Assembly (NCBI GenBank): GCA_019155185.1
Contig: CM032811.1
Span: forward strand, 2,472,287-2,536,286
Length of the DNA: 64,000 bases
Source of the DNA: Beaufortia kweichowensis
Lineage: Eukaryota; Chordata; Actinopteri; Cypriniformes; Gastromyzontidae
Reading direction: 5' to 3'
A program made the translations under genes and the position numbers. The notes beneath the pieces were generated by a model that did not search any database, had not been told where the DNA came from, and was given only the letters and a program-made list of their open reading frames with translations. Every line of letters starts with the position of its first letter. Positions within the stretch are counted from its first letter, which is position 1. Of the stretch, positions 36,628 to 49,251 are shown one piece after another.

Positions 36628-37330
36628 GGGTGTGTTTCCCAAAAGCATCGTTAGCCAACTATGATTACAAGTTCCGTCATACCAGCATAGCACAGAGATT
36701 TAAGTGTTTCCCAAAACCATTGTTCAAACAAACATTTGCAAACAGTTTTGCAGAGTTACGTGGTTTGAACTACAGCTCTTGAGTTAGTTTCTTGTTAATG
36801 TAACATGTAGACATCACTCTCTTATGCAAAAGATTTGGCAAGCAACATGTTGTGCGTTCTATATCCATCATTCTAAAGTAATACAAATTCCATTTTACGT
36901 CTTTTAATTAATCAACACAAAATTAAAGCTCTGTTTTTTAAAAGTGGGCATGTGCGTAGAGGGGCATGCTTTAGGACCCCGGGGAATCCTTTGGCAGAGT
37001 GAAGTAAGAGAAAACAATGAATCAATTAAACATTTTAAAATAAACACAACATAGAACAAAAACAGGCTCCCAAAATACACTGTATTTTATTGAGATGAAA
37101 AATCTGACATTAATTCGATCTGAATTTATTAATTAGTAACCGTTATTACTCCACCACCAATGTGACGTCATCAACTATGTTATTGAGCCAACGTTGTTCA
37201 AACTACGGATGTGCGATGACGTTACTATGTTTCTGGAAAACAGTCAGGAGTAGCTAGTTAGTTTTTCCAACGATGTATTGTACTATGGCGTACTACGGCG
37301 AGCTACGTCTATGTTTGGGAAACGCACCCC
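36628..37330. mobile_element. MITE with GGGTGYGTTTCCC termini (copy 1, complete)
   Basis: The left end GGGTGTGTTTCCCAAA (from 36628) and the right end (reverse complement GGGGTGCGTTTCCCAAA, at 37330) form terminal inverted repeats. The 700-bp body has no transposase. A second copy lies inverted at 51245-51692. No clear target duplication was found. Confidence 0.75.
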
Positions 37331-37626
37331 TGATCATCTGTGTGATCTTTTCTTTCTTAATCTTTAAATGGAAGTGAAAGCATTATTAAATAACTTCACA
37401 TGACACCTGCTGTATATTTGTTCTATAAGTATCCTCTATAAGTGTCCTCTAATCTACTATTTTATAATAATAGATTATTTTTATTTTATAACAATAGATT
37501 AAAATAATAGATTCTTCACCTGTTTTTTCACATATGTGAAAAATGCAGTTCACTCCTCGACTCGACTTTCAACAAATAATATGACACATATTAAAACAGA
37601 CACAGAAATTAAATCAGGTAATTAAC

Positions 37627-38077
37627 GTCCCCCAGGAGAACCTGCACATATTAATGCTAATGCTAATGTTAATCACTACATTAATGCTAATGCTAAACAG
37701 TATTTATGCTACTAAGTACTAAGTACAATAGTACAACTACTAAGTACAATCGCTTTCTAAAATTGCAATTCAATATTATATTTCCGACCAACAATTAAAA
37801 CTGCCATTAATTGTACCATAACCTTTGTTTCTTAAGCTTAAATTGCGCAAAAAACTGTAACAAACCTCCATAAACAGCCCCTCCCCTAGAGAAAGTCAGG
37901 AGACTACTGATATTAGATATTAAATTAGTTGAGGGTTCTGTAAATCCTGTTGCCATTTGGTCTTAAACGTTTATATTATTAATATTTCTTTTGCACTATA
38001 TCCTTTTGTTTTTTTCTGGAAAGCTGCTGTAAACAGTGCTACATTGTAAAAACTATACAAATAAATTGAAATTGAAC
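37627..38077 (+). mobile_element. L2-type LINE 3' end fragment
   Basis: The start (37627-37710) is the reverse complement of 30760-30842 in the minus-strand L2 copy, sharing AGGAGAACCTGCAC and AATGCTAATGC words. The end (38017-38077) is an L2-like tail: AAAGCTGCTGTAAACAGTGC, CTATACAAATAAA, then a TTGAAATTGAA terminal repeat. Only the 3' UTR is present; there is no coding region. Confidence 0.65.
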
Positions 38078-40397
38078 ATATACAGTATGTTATTAATTAG
38101 ACATATTTCTCATATATCTAATTTATTCATAGGTAAATTGTTTTCAGCAACATGTAACAAGCAAGGGATTAATTAGCACGATTCACTCAAATGCTTTTTG
38201 CATGTGTTGGGGGGTATGGTATACGGAGGATGAGCACCAGCAGAAACATAAATTGGTTTCTATAGTAGATCTCATTCTTTACATTCCTTACATAGTCCAG
38301 TGAATATTAGGTCAGAGGCTCTTAGTACTTAGTAGTTGACCATTACACTTAGTATATAAATATGTGTGGCTTCCCTAAAGAAAATATGTACATTGGTTGC
38401 ACATAATAATGTTATGTTTACTCAACCTAATTTATTTATGTTCACATTACTTCATTTATGCTTGTTAAAGAAACATGATTTTTAAATGTAAAACTTTTGG
38501 ATTAAAGGTTTCCACACATATATTTTTAGTTAATGTAACATAACATTTTCATTTCTCTTTTATAAAACATTTTCAACAACTCTTTTAAATCTCAAAAATA
38601 AATAAATATAACGCTATCATGTGTTTCTCTTTACTGAAAAACCCATAAAACAACACTTAATTAAAAAATTACTCTGCAAATGCAGTCTTGTGCAAAGCAT
38701 GCTGGGAACTGGAAATCCTCTGACCAGTTGCAACCGTTTTATTTTAACACAACATAAATTATTCATGTAGTAGTAATTTATGTAGAACTTAAATGGATTA
38801 AGTTAAGATTTTTAAATTACGTATATTGGACGCAAGTAGCAAAAACCATTTTTTCAGTGAATTGCTCCACACACTTCAGGAACAAAACGGTTACATCTAT
38901 GATTTATTATTGTCATGTTTGTGGTCTTTTATAGATTTTGCGAATCTGTTCAGATCTTATCAGTACCTGTGTGGTCTTCTGCGGATGTTGCCCATTCGCT
39001 TTAGGTTTCGACATATTGTGCATCTCCTTTAATAACCTGGACATTTGCCTCTGACCTCTCCTCAGTAAAAACAAAACTGATTTTTTTTTCTTCTCATTTT
39101 CTGTAAACTCCAGACACTTGTGTTTCCCGGGAGATCGACAATTTCCTCCCAGGTTCTGTTTGGTTTGAACAAACAATCTTTACGCTATATCTGCACTGCA
39201 CCTCGACTAGATTTGCATTAGTGAGCAGATGTACTTATATTGAAAAATGGAGGTTCACACACTCAATTATTAATATTTTAGCATCTTCAGTTTAGTCATA
39301 GTTTGCCTGGAATCTGCAAAAAATGTACTCGTGGCATTTTATTAACCAGTTTCTTGACACATTTGTCACACCGAGATGCCTTTTAAACAGTATTGAGGGA
39401 GTTTTCTTTGATCTTTTAGCTGCATGGATGGCCTCAGAGAGACTGATGGGGGATTGATGTTTTTCCTCCACATTCCATTCCATCAGTGCTGAAAAAGGCT
39501 TGTCTGGTCTTTATATTCATCTGTGAAACAGGCCTATTGTCTAGGGCGGGTTTGGACAGTTGAATTAGAGCCCTGGCAAAGACAAAATTCTTGTGCAGAG
39601 AGCGAATAGACCTTTAACAGGAGATGAATAACTTGGCCTGCAGTAACAGAGGCTATAACTCATCACTTCATTATTGGGGCCATAAAGACTTCTTTGAATG
39701 GCCTTATGAAGATGGCACAGTGACATGAAAAAATTCAAAACCTTTATGGATGTTTTTTAATATGAAAACCAAATAAACGCTCATATTTACACTAGAAAAT
39801 ATTTAGAAAATACTTGTCTTAGAAAGAACAATACCTATAGGTATAACATTAATTTAGAGCAAAGCTAAATTGCTTTTGTGAGGGATATACAATTTTACAT
39901 TTATTAATTATTAATTAATTTTTTATTTTAAAAATTAATTAATTTTGGAAATGTACCTCTGTAACTTTTTGTAGCAACAATGTAGCAATTGAATGTTACA
40001 GCATATATTTGCTTCTGTGCACATTTTCTTTAAATCCACAAAATAGACTTGTGTAATAAAACATTTAATTAAACAATTTATTAATTAGATACTGAAGAGA
40101 ATACATTATTATGTTTTAAAATGAAACAAAATAGTTAAAAAAATTATGAATATACTGTACTTAATAGGATTTCTCTTAATAATAAAAATAATTACACTTC
40201 AGAATAATGATAGTTACTTTTCACAACTGGTTACCAAAAAACACTATCAAACAAAAGAAAGCATGCAAGTGACATAAAAATATAAATACATTTGAATGGC
40301 AATGCAGCAGAAATCTACAGGAACACATTTCCCTGTGTCGTGTCATTGCGCCCCGTCCTCAGCTGATTAAAATCAACACAAAATTAGAATCGGTTGT
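38078..40397. other. Intergenic DNA and probable 3' UTR of the second claudin
   Basis: AT-rich with short ORFs only. The part directly left of 40398 is expected to be 3' UTR of the minus-strand claudin. Confidence 0.4.
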
Positions 40398-41054
40398 TCA
40401 CACGTAGTTTCTTTTGTCAAAGCCACTGGGTGCTGCGGAACGCGTAGCAGAGTAAACCATTCTGCTGGGTGGACCGTACCTGTTGTCCTCTTGCGGGGGG
40501 CAGCTGCAGCACAGAATGCCCCCTCCAATAAGCAGAAGGGCAGTGGATGCCCATCCCAAGTAAAGAGATGCACCTATCTCCCGTTTCTGTGGCTCAATGA
40601 TGATGGGGTTGTAGAAGTCCCTGATGATACTGTGAGCTGACCAACACACGGGGATCAAAAGCAAGACGGCAGCACAAATGAAGGTGACACCAGCCGTGAC
40701 CATAACTCTAGCTTTGACGCGTTCTTTTTCCACGCATCTAGTGCACTTGGCTCCCACCATGGAAAGAAGAAATCCGAGGACTCCCATAACGATAGCGATC
40801 ACACACAGAGCCCGGGCCGCCTGCAAGTCTGAGCTGAGGGCCAGCATGGAGTCGTGGACTTTACATTGCATCTGCCCGGTGCTCTGTACCACGCAGTTCA
40901 TCCAGATTCCCTCCCATATGGTCTGCGCTGTTACAATATTCACCCCAATAAAAGCGGTGACCTTCCACATGGGTAAAGCACAGGACACGATAGCCACGAT
41001 CCAGCCGAATATGGCTAGGGTAACTCCTAGTATTTCTAACCCTACAGTTGGCAT
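40398..41054 (-). CDS. Claudin (claudin-3/4/6-like), intronless, 218 aa
   Basis: Full-length claudin with four membrane segments. The first loop has W30...GIW (49-51), C54 and C64; the usual GLW is GIW here, a tolerated variant. The motifs QMQCKVHDSMLAL, DLQAARAL and RDFYNPI follow, and the tail ends FDKRNYV with a PDZ-binding YV. An in-frame ATG ten codons upstream (41084, MKSVF...) exists, but the TATA box at 41119-41125 predicts a start site near 41090, only a few bases before it, and family starts align with MPTVGLE. I therefore chose 41054. It is the second of three minus-strand copies. Expected role: tight-junction strand protein of epithelia. Named orthology not assigned. Confidence 0.95.
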   Translation of the reverse strand: MPTVGLEILGVTLAIFGWIVAIVSCALPMWKVTAFIGVNIVTAQTIWEGIWMNCVVQSTGQMQCKVHDSMLALSSDLQAARALCVIAIVMGVLGFLLSMVGAKCTRCVEKERVKARVMVTAGVTFICAAVLLLIPVCWSAHSIIRDFYNPIIIEPQKREIGASLYLGWASTALLLIGGGILCCSCPPQEDNRYGPPSRMVYSATRSAAPSGFDKRNYV

Positions 41055-41118
41055 TTTGCACGCGCTACGGAATACGGATTTCATACACGAAAGAAAGGCT
41101 CTCTACAAATATTCTATG

Positions 41119-41150
41119 CTTTATAATGGCCTACAAGAGGAAGGTGGAGT
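41119..41150 (-). promoter_or_regulatory. Core promoter of the claudin at 40398-41054
   Basis: Minus-strand TATAAAG (41125-41119) is preceded by GGACTCCACCTTCC, whose A (41150) lies 25 nt upstream of the TATA T. Element and spacing match the next claudin promoter exactly. Confidence 0.7.
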
Positions 41151-41159
41151 CCTTTTAGA

Positions 41160-42626
41160 GAAAAGTCTCACCGGATTGGCTAAACTTTGCTGGATTTTGA
41201 GTGAGCCTAACCTTGGCATAAAAATGAGTCAGTTTAATGATTTAGCTCTCTTCACACAGTATTTCCCAGTGAGAGACCAAGTGGTGGATAGATAACCAGT
41301 GCCCGGGGGGAAACTGGTTAAAGGATAACAGATGCAGCCATCACACGTTCACAGTTTTAAAGAAAGTTTTCTAATCGCAGGATTTACAAGAGGATGCATA
41401 TAGCTCATGGTTATGTGGTGAGCAGAGATTCGTGATATATTGATGTCCAGAAAGAGCCGGTCACCGTAAACTCAGTGATGCCTGGCAGTGTGTCATTAGC
41501 GGCTATCAGTCTAGATGTTCTCAAGGCCACGTAACATTAGACAATCACAAACAGACCACTTCAAATCTCTCTCACACACATTAATCAGTCCTGCATTGGT
41601 ATGTGAAGCCCAGTGACCTTGCTTTTACCTTTGTAGTTTTTATTTAGTTTGTTTATTTAGTTGGAGCGCGCAGAAAAAAATATGGCCTTTCTATCTAAAT
41701 GCAAAATTACACTGAATCCTCAACGAAAGAGAATTAGAGCAGTTTGTTCTTGCTGATATGCAAATTATTTTTTAAAAGTTTTGTAATTATAATGCAACAT
41801 TTGTAAAGATACGTAAAAAAAAATACAAAAATTGCACTTGCACATATATAAATATACGTGTATATTGCATATTTAATGACTGTCAGACAAGATTAGGTTG
41901 CTATTTTTAATTTTCTAGAATGCATATCTGAGTCACTGAATGCTTTGGTAATTATAAAAGCAGGTGCTTTTATCTCCATCGCAGTCTCAATTACACTTTC
42001 CCGAGCACCAGGACTTACCAGAACAACCGGCACATTGTATCCATTCACATCTGTGCAGACAAAGAGTATCTTTTATACGTGTGGTAGACCTTATAAAGTG
42101 TGTCCTATTTCAAATAATGATAAAGTGCACTTTATCTTGTACAGGTCACAGATTTACCAGAGTTACTTTGTTTCTACAGGTCAGCGCTGGCTAAATGTTA
42201 GAAACAGGATTTCGAAAAAAAAAGAAAGAAATAAAGTAAAAGAAAGGGTTTTTTTTAAAAGAGAAAAACAACTGTAATATACAAATGTACAAATCAATAT
42301 TTTAATAAAACACGTTTCTTTCTATATCTACTGTGAGCTGTGTAGAATGATTGGCTTTTAATTTCCTTTTTTATAATGGAATTATCTTGAAGTAACTGCT
42401 TTTCATCTACTTATGTTTACATTTTACAAAGACTAGATTAAATCACATTGCATAGTTGCTAACAGGTAGAAATACTTAAACGTGACAATTAAAAAGATAA
42501 TCTTTAACTATTTATGTTGGTAATCACTTAAATGTTCTTTAAATAGCTTTTCCAATGCACACTCATGTCAAATTATTCGACTGCTCATCGTCCTGAAAGT
42601 TCTCAATGTGCAAATAATCAAACCCC
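41160..42626. other. Intergenic DNA between the second and third claudins
   Basis: No gene recognised. Short ORFs overlap the second claudin's upstream region or its antisense strand. The part just below 42627 is probably the 3' UTR of the third claudin. Confidence 0.4.
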
Positions 42627-43280
42627 TCAAACATAGTCTTTTCTGTCATATGCATTCACAGAGATGGATTTGACCCCTGAGTAGTCCGCTCTTGTCTGCG
42701 CGACATCGCTTTGTGCTTTTGAAGAACACGAACAAGACAAAATGGCTCCCCCTAGGATCAGCAAGCAAGAAGCGCCCCATCCAAAGTACAGCGAGTTCCC
42801 AAACTCCCTCTTTTGTGTCTCCTCCAGGAGTGGATTGTGAAAATCCAGTACGATGCCGTTGGCCGTCCAACACACGGCCACTAACACCAGCAGCCCACAC
42901 GTTATAAACGTCCCGCCGGCTGCCATGATGATGCGGGGCTTGTTTGCCGTATCTGAGGTGCAGTTGGTGCATTTTGCCCCCGCCACTGACAACGCCATGC
43001 CCAGCACGCCAAGCAGTGCACTTACAACGCAGAGCGCACGAGCAGCCTGCAGGTCGTCTGAAAGCCCCAGCATGGAGTCGTAGACCCGGCAGTGCATCTG
43101 TCCTGTGCTTTGCACCACACAGCTCATCCACAAACCTTCCCACACAATCTGAGTGATTACAATGTTCTGGCCTATGTACGCTGCAACTCTCCACATGGGC
43201 AAGCAGCAGGCGACCATGACGCCCAGCCAGCCCGCTACCGTCAGAATCATCCCCAGGATCTCCAGGCCAGCTGAAGCCAT
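42627..43280 (-). CDS. Claudin (claudin-6/9-like, divergent), intronless, 217 aa
   Basis: Full-length claudin: W30...GLW (49-51), C54, C64 and four membrane segments. It differs from its neighbours at several usually conserved sites. It has QMHCRVYDSMLGL instead of QMQCKVYDSMLAL, VITQIVWEG in the first loop, and LDFHNPLL in place of RDFYNPLL in the second loop. The post-TM4 segment is CSCSSKAQS instead of a CPP motif. The C-terminus is the standard YDRKDYV. The N-terminus (MASAGLEILG) resembles mammalian CLDN6/9. A TATA box at 43449-43455 (minus) gives a predicted 5' UTR of about 140 nt. It is the last of the minus-strand trio, facing away from the plus-strand group. Confidence 0.95.
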   Translation of the reverse strand: MASAGLEILGMILTVAGWLGVMVACCLPMWRVAAYIGQNIVITQIVWEGLWMSCVVQSTGQMHCRVYDSMLGLSDDLQAARALCVVSALLGVLGMALSVAGAKCTNCTSDTANKPRIIMAAGGTFITCGLLVLVAVCWTANGIVLDFHNPLLEETQKREFGNSLYFGWGASCLLILGGAILSCSCSSKAQSDVAQTRADYSGVKSISVNAYDRKDYV

Positions 43281-43448
43281 TGCGTTTTGCTTTCCTCTGC
43301 AGTGTCACAGATTGCGGTGTTCAGCCCTATAAAGATTAGCTGAGATGTTGAAGCTGCCCCCTAAGCTTGAAGACCCGCTTAAATGAAGAGATGGTGATAG
43401 GGAGAGAGGGAGAGAGAGAGAGAAGGAGAGAGATAAAGTTTCTACCTT

Positions 43449-43480
43449 CTTTATACTGCTAAGACGATGGAAGGTGGAGT
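43449..43480 (-). promoter_or_regulatory. Core promoter of the claudin at 42627-43280
   Basis: Minus-strand TATAAAG (43455-43449) with AGACTCCACCTTCC upstream; its A (43480) is 25 nt before the TATA T. A purine-rich GA tract (about 43396-43434) lies just downstream in the predicted 5' UTR. Confidence 0.7.
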
Positions 43481-43489
43481 CTTAGATGG

Positions 43490-46400
43490 CATCATGTTTA
43501 GTGTGGTACAAGGGAAAGTAGGGCTTTTGTAGCGCTTTACTTAGATTGGGAGGACACCTGAATGATCTAGTAAAGTTTTGGTGGATTGTTATTTATATAT
43601 ATTCGTAATTACATACATAATGTTGCAGAATAAAAAGCAGGTTACCCAATAGTGAAATAGCCCGTTGAAGCTAATACAATAGTCCTAAGTAAAAAAATAT
43701 AGTGTTTAATAATATAAATGTCAAGGTAGTTTCAATGTCAATACGTGAAAAAATATCAAACATTATTTGCTTTTCTGTTTTACCTGTCAGGCCCCAGACT
43801 CAGATTTCAACGTGGTCATCTTTTTTTAACATCTGCCTACCTTGGCATCATATAAAAGCATACATTTTTGTCTGACTTTAAAATGAAAGTTCGCTGGCGT
43901 CTCATGTGTCTCTCTTGAAAACCTTGAAAAATGTGCTGATTCACTATTCATTGAGATGAGACAATTCATCTCTTTGTCCTTAAGAGTAAAACACATAATC
44001 CAATCGCAGATTTATCTTTCGTCTGTCATTAAAGGGTTTTTAAAGAATATACATTTATGGTTCCGCTGCTTATAGGATAATGAGACAAAATCTTTTAATA
44101 ACTTCGTTGTTAATTCAAGTTTTTCAGTTCCAGACTCTTAGAAATTCAGAAAACTCATAAAGTAAATTCATAAATGAATAGAGTAATAATTAGATTAAAT
44201 AGATAATAAAGTAATAGAGAAATCAGAGAAGGATAGTCAGAGTTGTTTGAATCAATACTATACACCGAAATATTTATTCACATATCATCTTTATTCACAA
44301 TTTTTAGGACACGGCCACTAAGAAACAACAACGGCATCATGTTGATAACTTCAAATCTGGTTGTTGTGTGTCTTGCCACTAGCTGTCAAATGCGTTTTAT
44401 GGCACAAGAACCAGAGATTTGGAGTTATTAGTGTGGTATTAATGATGGATGGATGTGTTTTTCAGAGTTTCAACATTTTTGCATGAAGGTATTTTTTGTG
44501 CAAAACACCTGAGCGCTTGTGACAGTGGAATTTGTAGTTGTAGCCACACATGTGTATCAGTAAATTTGAAGTCACAGACAAAAAGACTTGTAAACTTGTA
44601 GATTTTTTTCTCTCCCACAAACACAGCTGAACAGTTACCGAATTCTCTAATGCAGGTGCACAAATCCTGTTCTACGAATCACAAATTAAGAAACACATTC
44701 ACACACCTGCATCGGAAATATGAAGTCACGAACAAGATTCGCACATCCGCAAATCACAATGTGAATTCATGCAGTGAGAGTTGCACACTTATATATTTTT
44801 AAGTTTCGCTTACTCTCTCTTTTGCACCATATATCTACGTGATATTTGGTGCAAAAGTGATTTGTGCATCTGTAGAGGTACTCGTCTCCACAGGGACACC
44901 TAGTGGTCACTTGCATGTGTTGATCTGAAACAATTCTGCTCCAACTATTTAGACAAGCATTGACGAATTATAAACAACATGTTGTTTCAGTTATGCAAAG
45001 AATTGTATAGAGGAGTGATTAGCAGCAGTCCAAACATATTATTTGCTCAGTGTGCGAAACACTTTATACCTTGTCTGTGAACACCAGATGTTTCAGCTTC
45101 ACATGTGTCACAGTCCCTGTATGTTCCCTTCTGGATTTCAGCATGTTTGCGAGCGAACTCCACTTCCCAGAATCCTCCACGCTCCCTCACCTGTCTCCAG
45201 TTCCCTAATCACCCCCAGCTATCACCTTCATATCTCACCATTCACTCAATCCGTATCCAGTCTTGTTTGTCTTAGCTTATTTGCTGTTAGTTATTCTATG
45301 TTTGCGTCTGGTGCCTTTTGACGTTAAAATCAAATTTTTGGGAATTCCTGCTCTTGCTTCTGTTGTTTGTTTGCCAACGGCCAGCTAGCATGACAGAACG
45401 CCTGCCTGTACCCAGTAAATGAGAGCCTATGTGTCACAACGTTGAGAATCACTGATCATGACAACACCACATCAAAGTTACATTGATCTTGATATTTTCA
45501 CACAACGAATAAATGAATAAAAGAAAGAATGAATGAGTAAATGGATGTATGAATGAATGAATGAGCCTTTTATTACCCAGTATGTTTACACACACTAAAT
45601 CCAAGATATCTGTCCAATGCCAAATTATTTGTTTTAAATTGTTGACCACAACCAAATATATGATTATAGGCATCCATAGATGAGCAATGCTCATTGATCA
45701 TTACAAACACCATCGATTCATTTCAGTTTTATAAACCTAAATAATAAACCTGACTCCAAATTACATTTACATTTACAGCTGTGAGACATTGTGGTTTAAT
45801 TTCCTACGGGTTACAAAACCAAGCTCATGCTTTTGCAGATATTTTCATTGCATAACTGAAACAACATGTTGTTTATAATTTCGTCAATGTATAATAAATA
45901 ATAGCATTGATACACTACTGTATAACTGAAAAGAGAACTGATAAAAAGTACAATAATAAAATATACATTGTGGAGCAGGACTATGACTGTTGCAACTATG
46001 AAAAGATAAAAAATAAGTAAACGATAAAATAAGTGACATAACACATAAGATTACACAACAAAAATATGTCAATCAAACAGTCAGGCTTTAGGATCAGCAC
46101 AGCATATCTGTCAGAAGAGTAAAGCATGTTCTGGCTTGTTAAACCGTTGTATGTACATCCATCAGCGTGAGAATGTGAACCTGTTTTACCAAGATTTCTC
46201 ATGATCAGATGAAGAACATTAGTCAGGTACTGGCAGGCATTTGCCTGCAAGACTTCCAGGTTCATAGTGGGAGAGACCACAGGTGCAGCGCTGTTTTGAC
46301 AGTATTTCTGTTTGCTCGAATGTAACTGTTTGTTTATCAGTGATAAACATATACTGTATGACACATACTGTATTGTGTGACCCTGAGCCTATATTTAATA

Positions 46401-47406
46401 AACCCATCATGTGTGACAATAACAGCATAAGTATACTCTTTGGTAAAACAAGCAAGTTGTCGATAACAAATTGTTCCTTTTCTGTCACTCCTTAAGACCA
46501 GAAAAGCACTTCTGAAGAAAAATGTGTTTTGTGAGCTGTGTGTCCCAATGCTATCGTAAGCTATTGTGATATAATGCTAAATCTTATTCAATCAATATAC
46601 ATAACTCTATTTAGTAAAAAATGTAAAAAAATATATATTTTTAACAGTTTGTTTATCTTTAGAATGAAATTAGAAAATGCTTTTATTTATTTAAGTGTCA
46701 GAATGTGATCATGTTTGCACTTTTATGAGCTTAATTTAATGTTTTTGGAACAATAAAAACACAAAATGAACTGTACAGGTTACTACAAAAACGTTATTTG
46801 CTTGCTAAATGTGTTAGACGATCTTTACTGATCTTTAAATCCCAAAGATTTAACACAGATATATATTAGAAGAGAAAGGCAGGTCAATGAGTCCCTCTTA
46901 TCCAAAAAATCTTACTTTTTCATGTTTAAAGAGCTTTACAAAGAGCTTTACAAAGATGTATAGACTGTGTGTTTAGGAACTGCAGTCTTTAATTACTTAA
47001 ATGGGTCAAGCTGAAATTCCCCTCATTGTCACGTGGTCTTGCTTGATCACTGGAAAACACTGATGAGTCAGGAGATCTCTATCACCGACTCGGTCATCTA
47101 TTGAAACTCGGCCTACCCAACCCAAGAGCCCTGGGGCGAAACTCTCTGATGTCATGCCTGCTCTATTAGACAGGAGTTTCATTAGTAAACAAAGTATATT
47201 AACAATAACTCACTGTTAAAAGTACATATATTCACTATATGTAATGTAGAGTATCTACATTACATGAAATGCATTTATAGTAACTCTCATTGCATTACAC
47301 CCAAAAAACGGTCAAAAAAGGACAAATCTAAATCAATAAATAGTTCTATTTGACCCAACCATGGGTTGAAATAACCCAGCATTTTGGGCTGAAACAACCC
47401 AATATA
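43490..47406. other. Gene-free spacer between the two claudin groups (left part)
   Basis: AT-rich DNA with no supported gene. It contains a short GAAT-type low-complexity stretch near 45511-45565. It separates divergently oriented claudins, so it is the natural place to look for shared enhancers. Confidence 0.4.
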
Positions 47407-47476
47407 AGTTCAAGTTCAAGTTTATTTGTATAGCGCTTTAACAATGTAGCACTGTTTCAAAGCAGCTTTACAGCAG
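47407..47476 (-). mobile_element. L2-type LINE tail fragment
   Basis: This matches the tail at 29715-29775 almost base for base (TTTATTTGTATAGCGCTTT, AACAATGTAGCACTG and CAAAGCAGCTTTACAGCAG). The orientation is that of a minus-strand insertion. Confidence 0.65.
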
Positions 47477-49123
47477 AAGATATAGGTTCATTTATAGGTT
47501 TTGCCCAACATGGAAACATGGAAATGTTCCTCTAGCAACAAAATTATCAGACAGAACTAACAGATCTTTTGTCATTTCCAAAGTAAACTCAAAATCTGGC
47601 ATGTTCAGTCTTGTGACACAAATTTTGCCCTTGTGTAATAATTCCCATTTACTCATTTGCCTAAGAACTAGACCAGCCAGTTCTATAAAAATCATCGTAC
47701 GTTTAGATGTTTTGACAACCGCTTCTGTTTGTTTCTTATTATGTAAAATCAAACTCATATAAGTTACCCATATGTCAAGATTCTTTCACTAAAAACTCTA
47801 TTAAAAATGTATTTATGCAAGTAAACTCAGACTGTATTTTTTAGCCTAGTTTGTATTTGAATATTTGAACATGCCGAGCCAAAGACTTCAAAATAATCCA
47901 CCTGAGAAGCTTTTGGCAAACCATCTTTCCTCAGTTCTTTAACGGTAGACATTCCTTACCTGTGTATGTGCGTGTGCAACCGTATCCTCTTTCCCCTTGC
48001 CAGGGAGATTTTAATGAGCTGCCATGTAAAATAGAGCCGTTATTGTCCTAACGGTAGTTCTGGCCACCAAACAGAGCGTTCTTTCATTTATGAAACAATC
48101 ACTGTCCCTTAGTCAGGTTCTCTTTTTTTCAAGTTTCTCCTAAATGTCTGTTCCCTGCAACCCCTTGCACAGTCAACGTAATACTGCATTTAAAGACGTA
48201 GTGCTGCGCTGCTTTTTGTTTTTTGCATCCTGTTCTCTGGACATCGAAACAAGGTTAGCATGCAATGCATGTTTCTTCTTGATTTCTTAAAAAGATCATG
48301 TTGATATATGTTTTAAATGGCCTATCGGTGTTGTTTGTCAAAGTGGTTGAGATATGTCTACCGAGTGTGGTTTGGCAAGTTTTGATGGGTTTGCATGTAA
48401 GACTATAATGTTGTAAACGGTGGAGCTACCAGTATCATCAGTATTGTTTAAATAACTGTTTGTCTTCGGGTGAGATAAGAATCTGAGTGTGTAACATAAT
48501 TTAAACTGGTATTTGCATGAGAATGACACGAAGGCCTTGCTAGAAATGACTATTAAATATTAACACACATTTGGCTGTCAGGTACATAATTATTATCTAT
48601 CTACTTTTATAAGCTTAGCCATTAACTTCAATCGCGAAAATACAAAAAGGTGACGAGTTTAGGTCTCTATGGCGTTTGTGTATTACAGTGAATCAATATT
48701 TGAATATATTCTATAATATTATTTGTGTTGTGCATTTCTCTGTGATAATCGAGATACAACATCTTTACATTTACACATCTGGCACACTGTTTCATCCAAA
48801 GTGCATATTATAAATTAGTATACTGTAATTGTTCACTGGGGGCATTACAGTATACTACATACTGAGCTACAGGAACATGTCATTCAAAACTCTTTGGGTA
48901 ACTTGGAACAGCTATTTGTTTATATTTTCTATGAAACTATGAAACAAACTTTTTTATTACAAAATTATTATTAGTGAGTCATGGCAATGTCATGTTCGGC
49001 AAAAACTATGAATAACTATGACTCTGTGATTCCTAAGATGTCCTGTTTAGACAAAAGTTGGGTTAAGGCTCATCAGTGTGATTTGCTTAAGTGATGACAC
49101 AACAGCCAGGGGCAAATAACGTG
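47477..49123. other. Gene-free spacer between the two claudin groups (right part)
   Basis: No gene seen. A diverged copy of a fish repeat resembling the one at 52150-52210 may lie near 48768-48815 (ATTTACACATCTGGCA, ATCCAAAGTGC). Confidence 0.4.
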
Positions 49124-49162
49124 ACTCCAAGCTGCCCCTCCTTGTTTCACATGCATATAAAA
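49124..49162 (+). promoter_or_regulatory. Core promoter of the claudin at 49252-49872
   Basis: TATAAAA at 49156-49162 predicts a start site near 49187. A weaker ACTCC element (49124-49128, ACTCCAAG) lies 32 nt upstream, farther than in the other claudin promoters. Confidence 0.6.
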
Positions 49163-49251
49163 GCACCTGCCTTTTCCCCATGCTCATTAAATCGGCCCTA
49201 GAGACCTCTCACACTTTCTTTTGTCCTCAACAAGCCAAGAGAGATTTTAAC

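Noticed and set aside
39292..39483. 63-codon minus-strand ORF
   Set aside because: Protein-like composition, but no homology, splice sites or promoter seen.
41055..41084. Ten-codon N-terminal extension of the claudin at 40398
   Set aside because: TATA position puts this ATG almost at the cap site, and family starts align with the internal ATG at 41054. It remains a minor possibility.
40678..41295. 205-codon plus-strand ORF
   Set aside because: Antisense shadow of the claudin at 40398-41054 plus its upstream region.
42646..43308. 220-codon minus-strand ORF
   Set aside because: Shifted-frame shadow of the claudin at 42627-43280.
49180..49251. In-frame upstream extension of the claudin at 49252 from an ATG at 49180
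   Set aside because: The TATA box at 49156 places this ATG at or before the start site, and the extension has no claudin homology.
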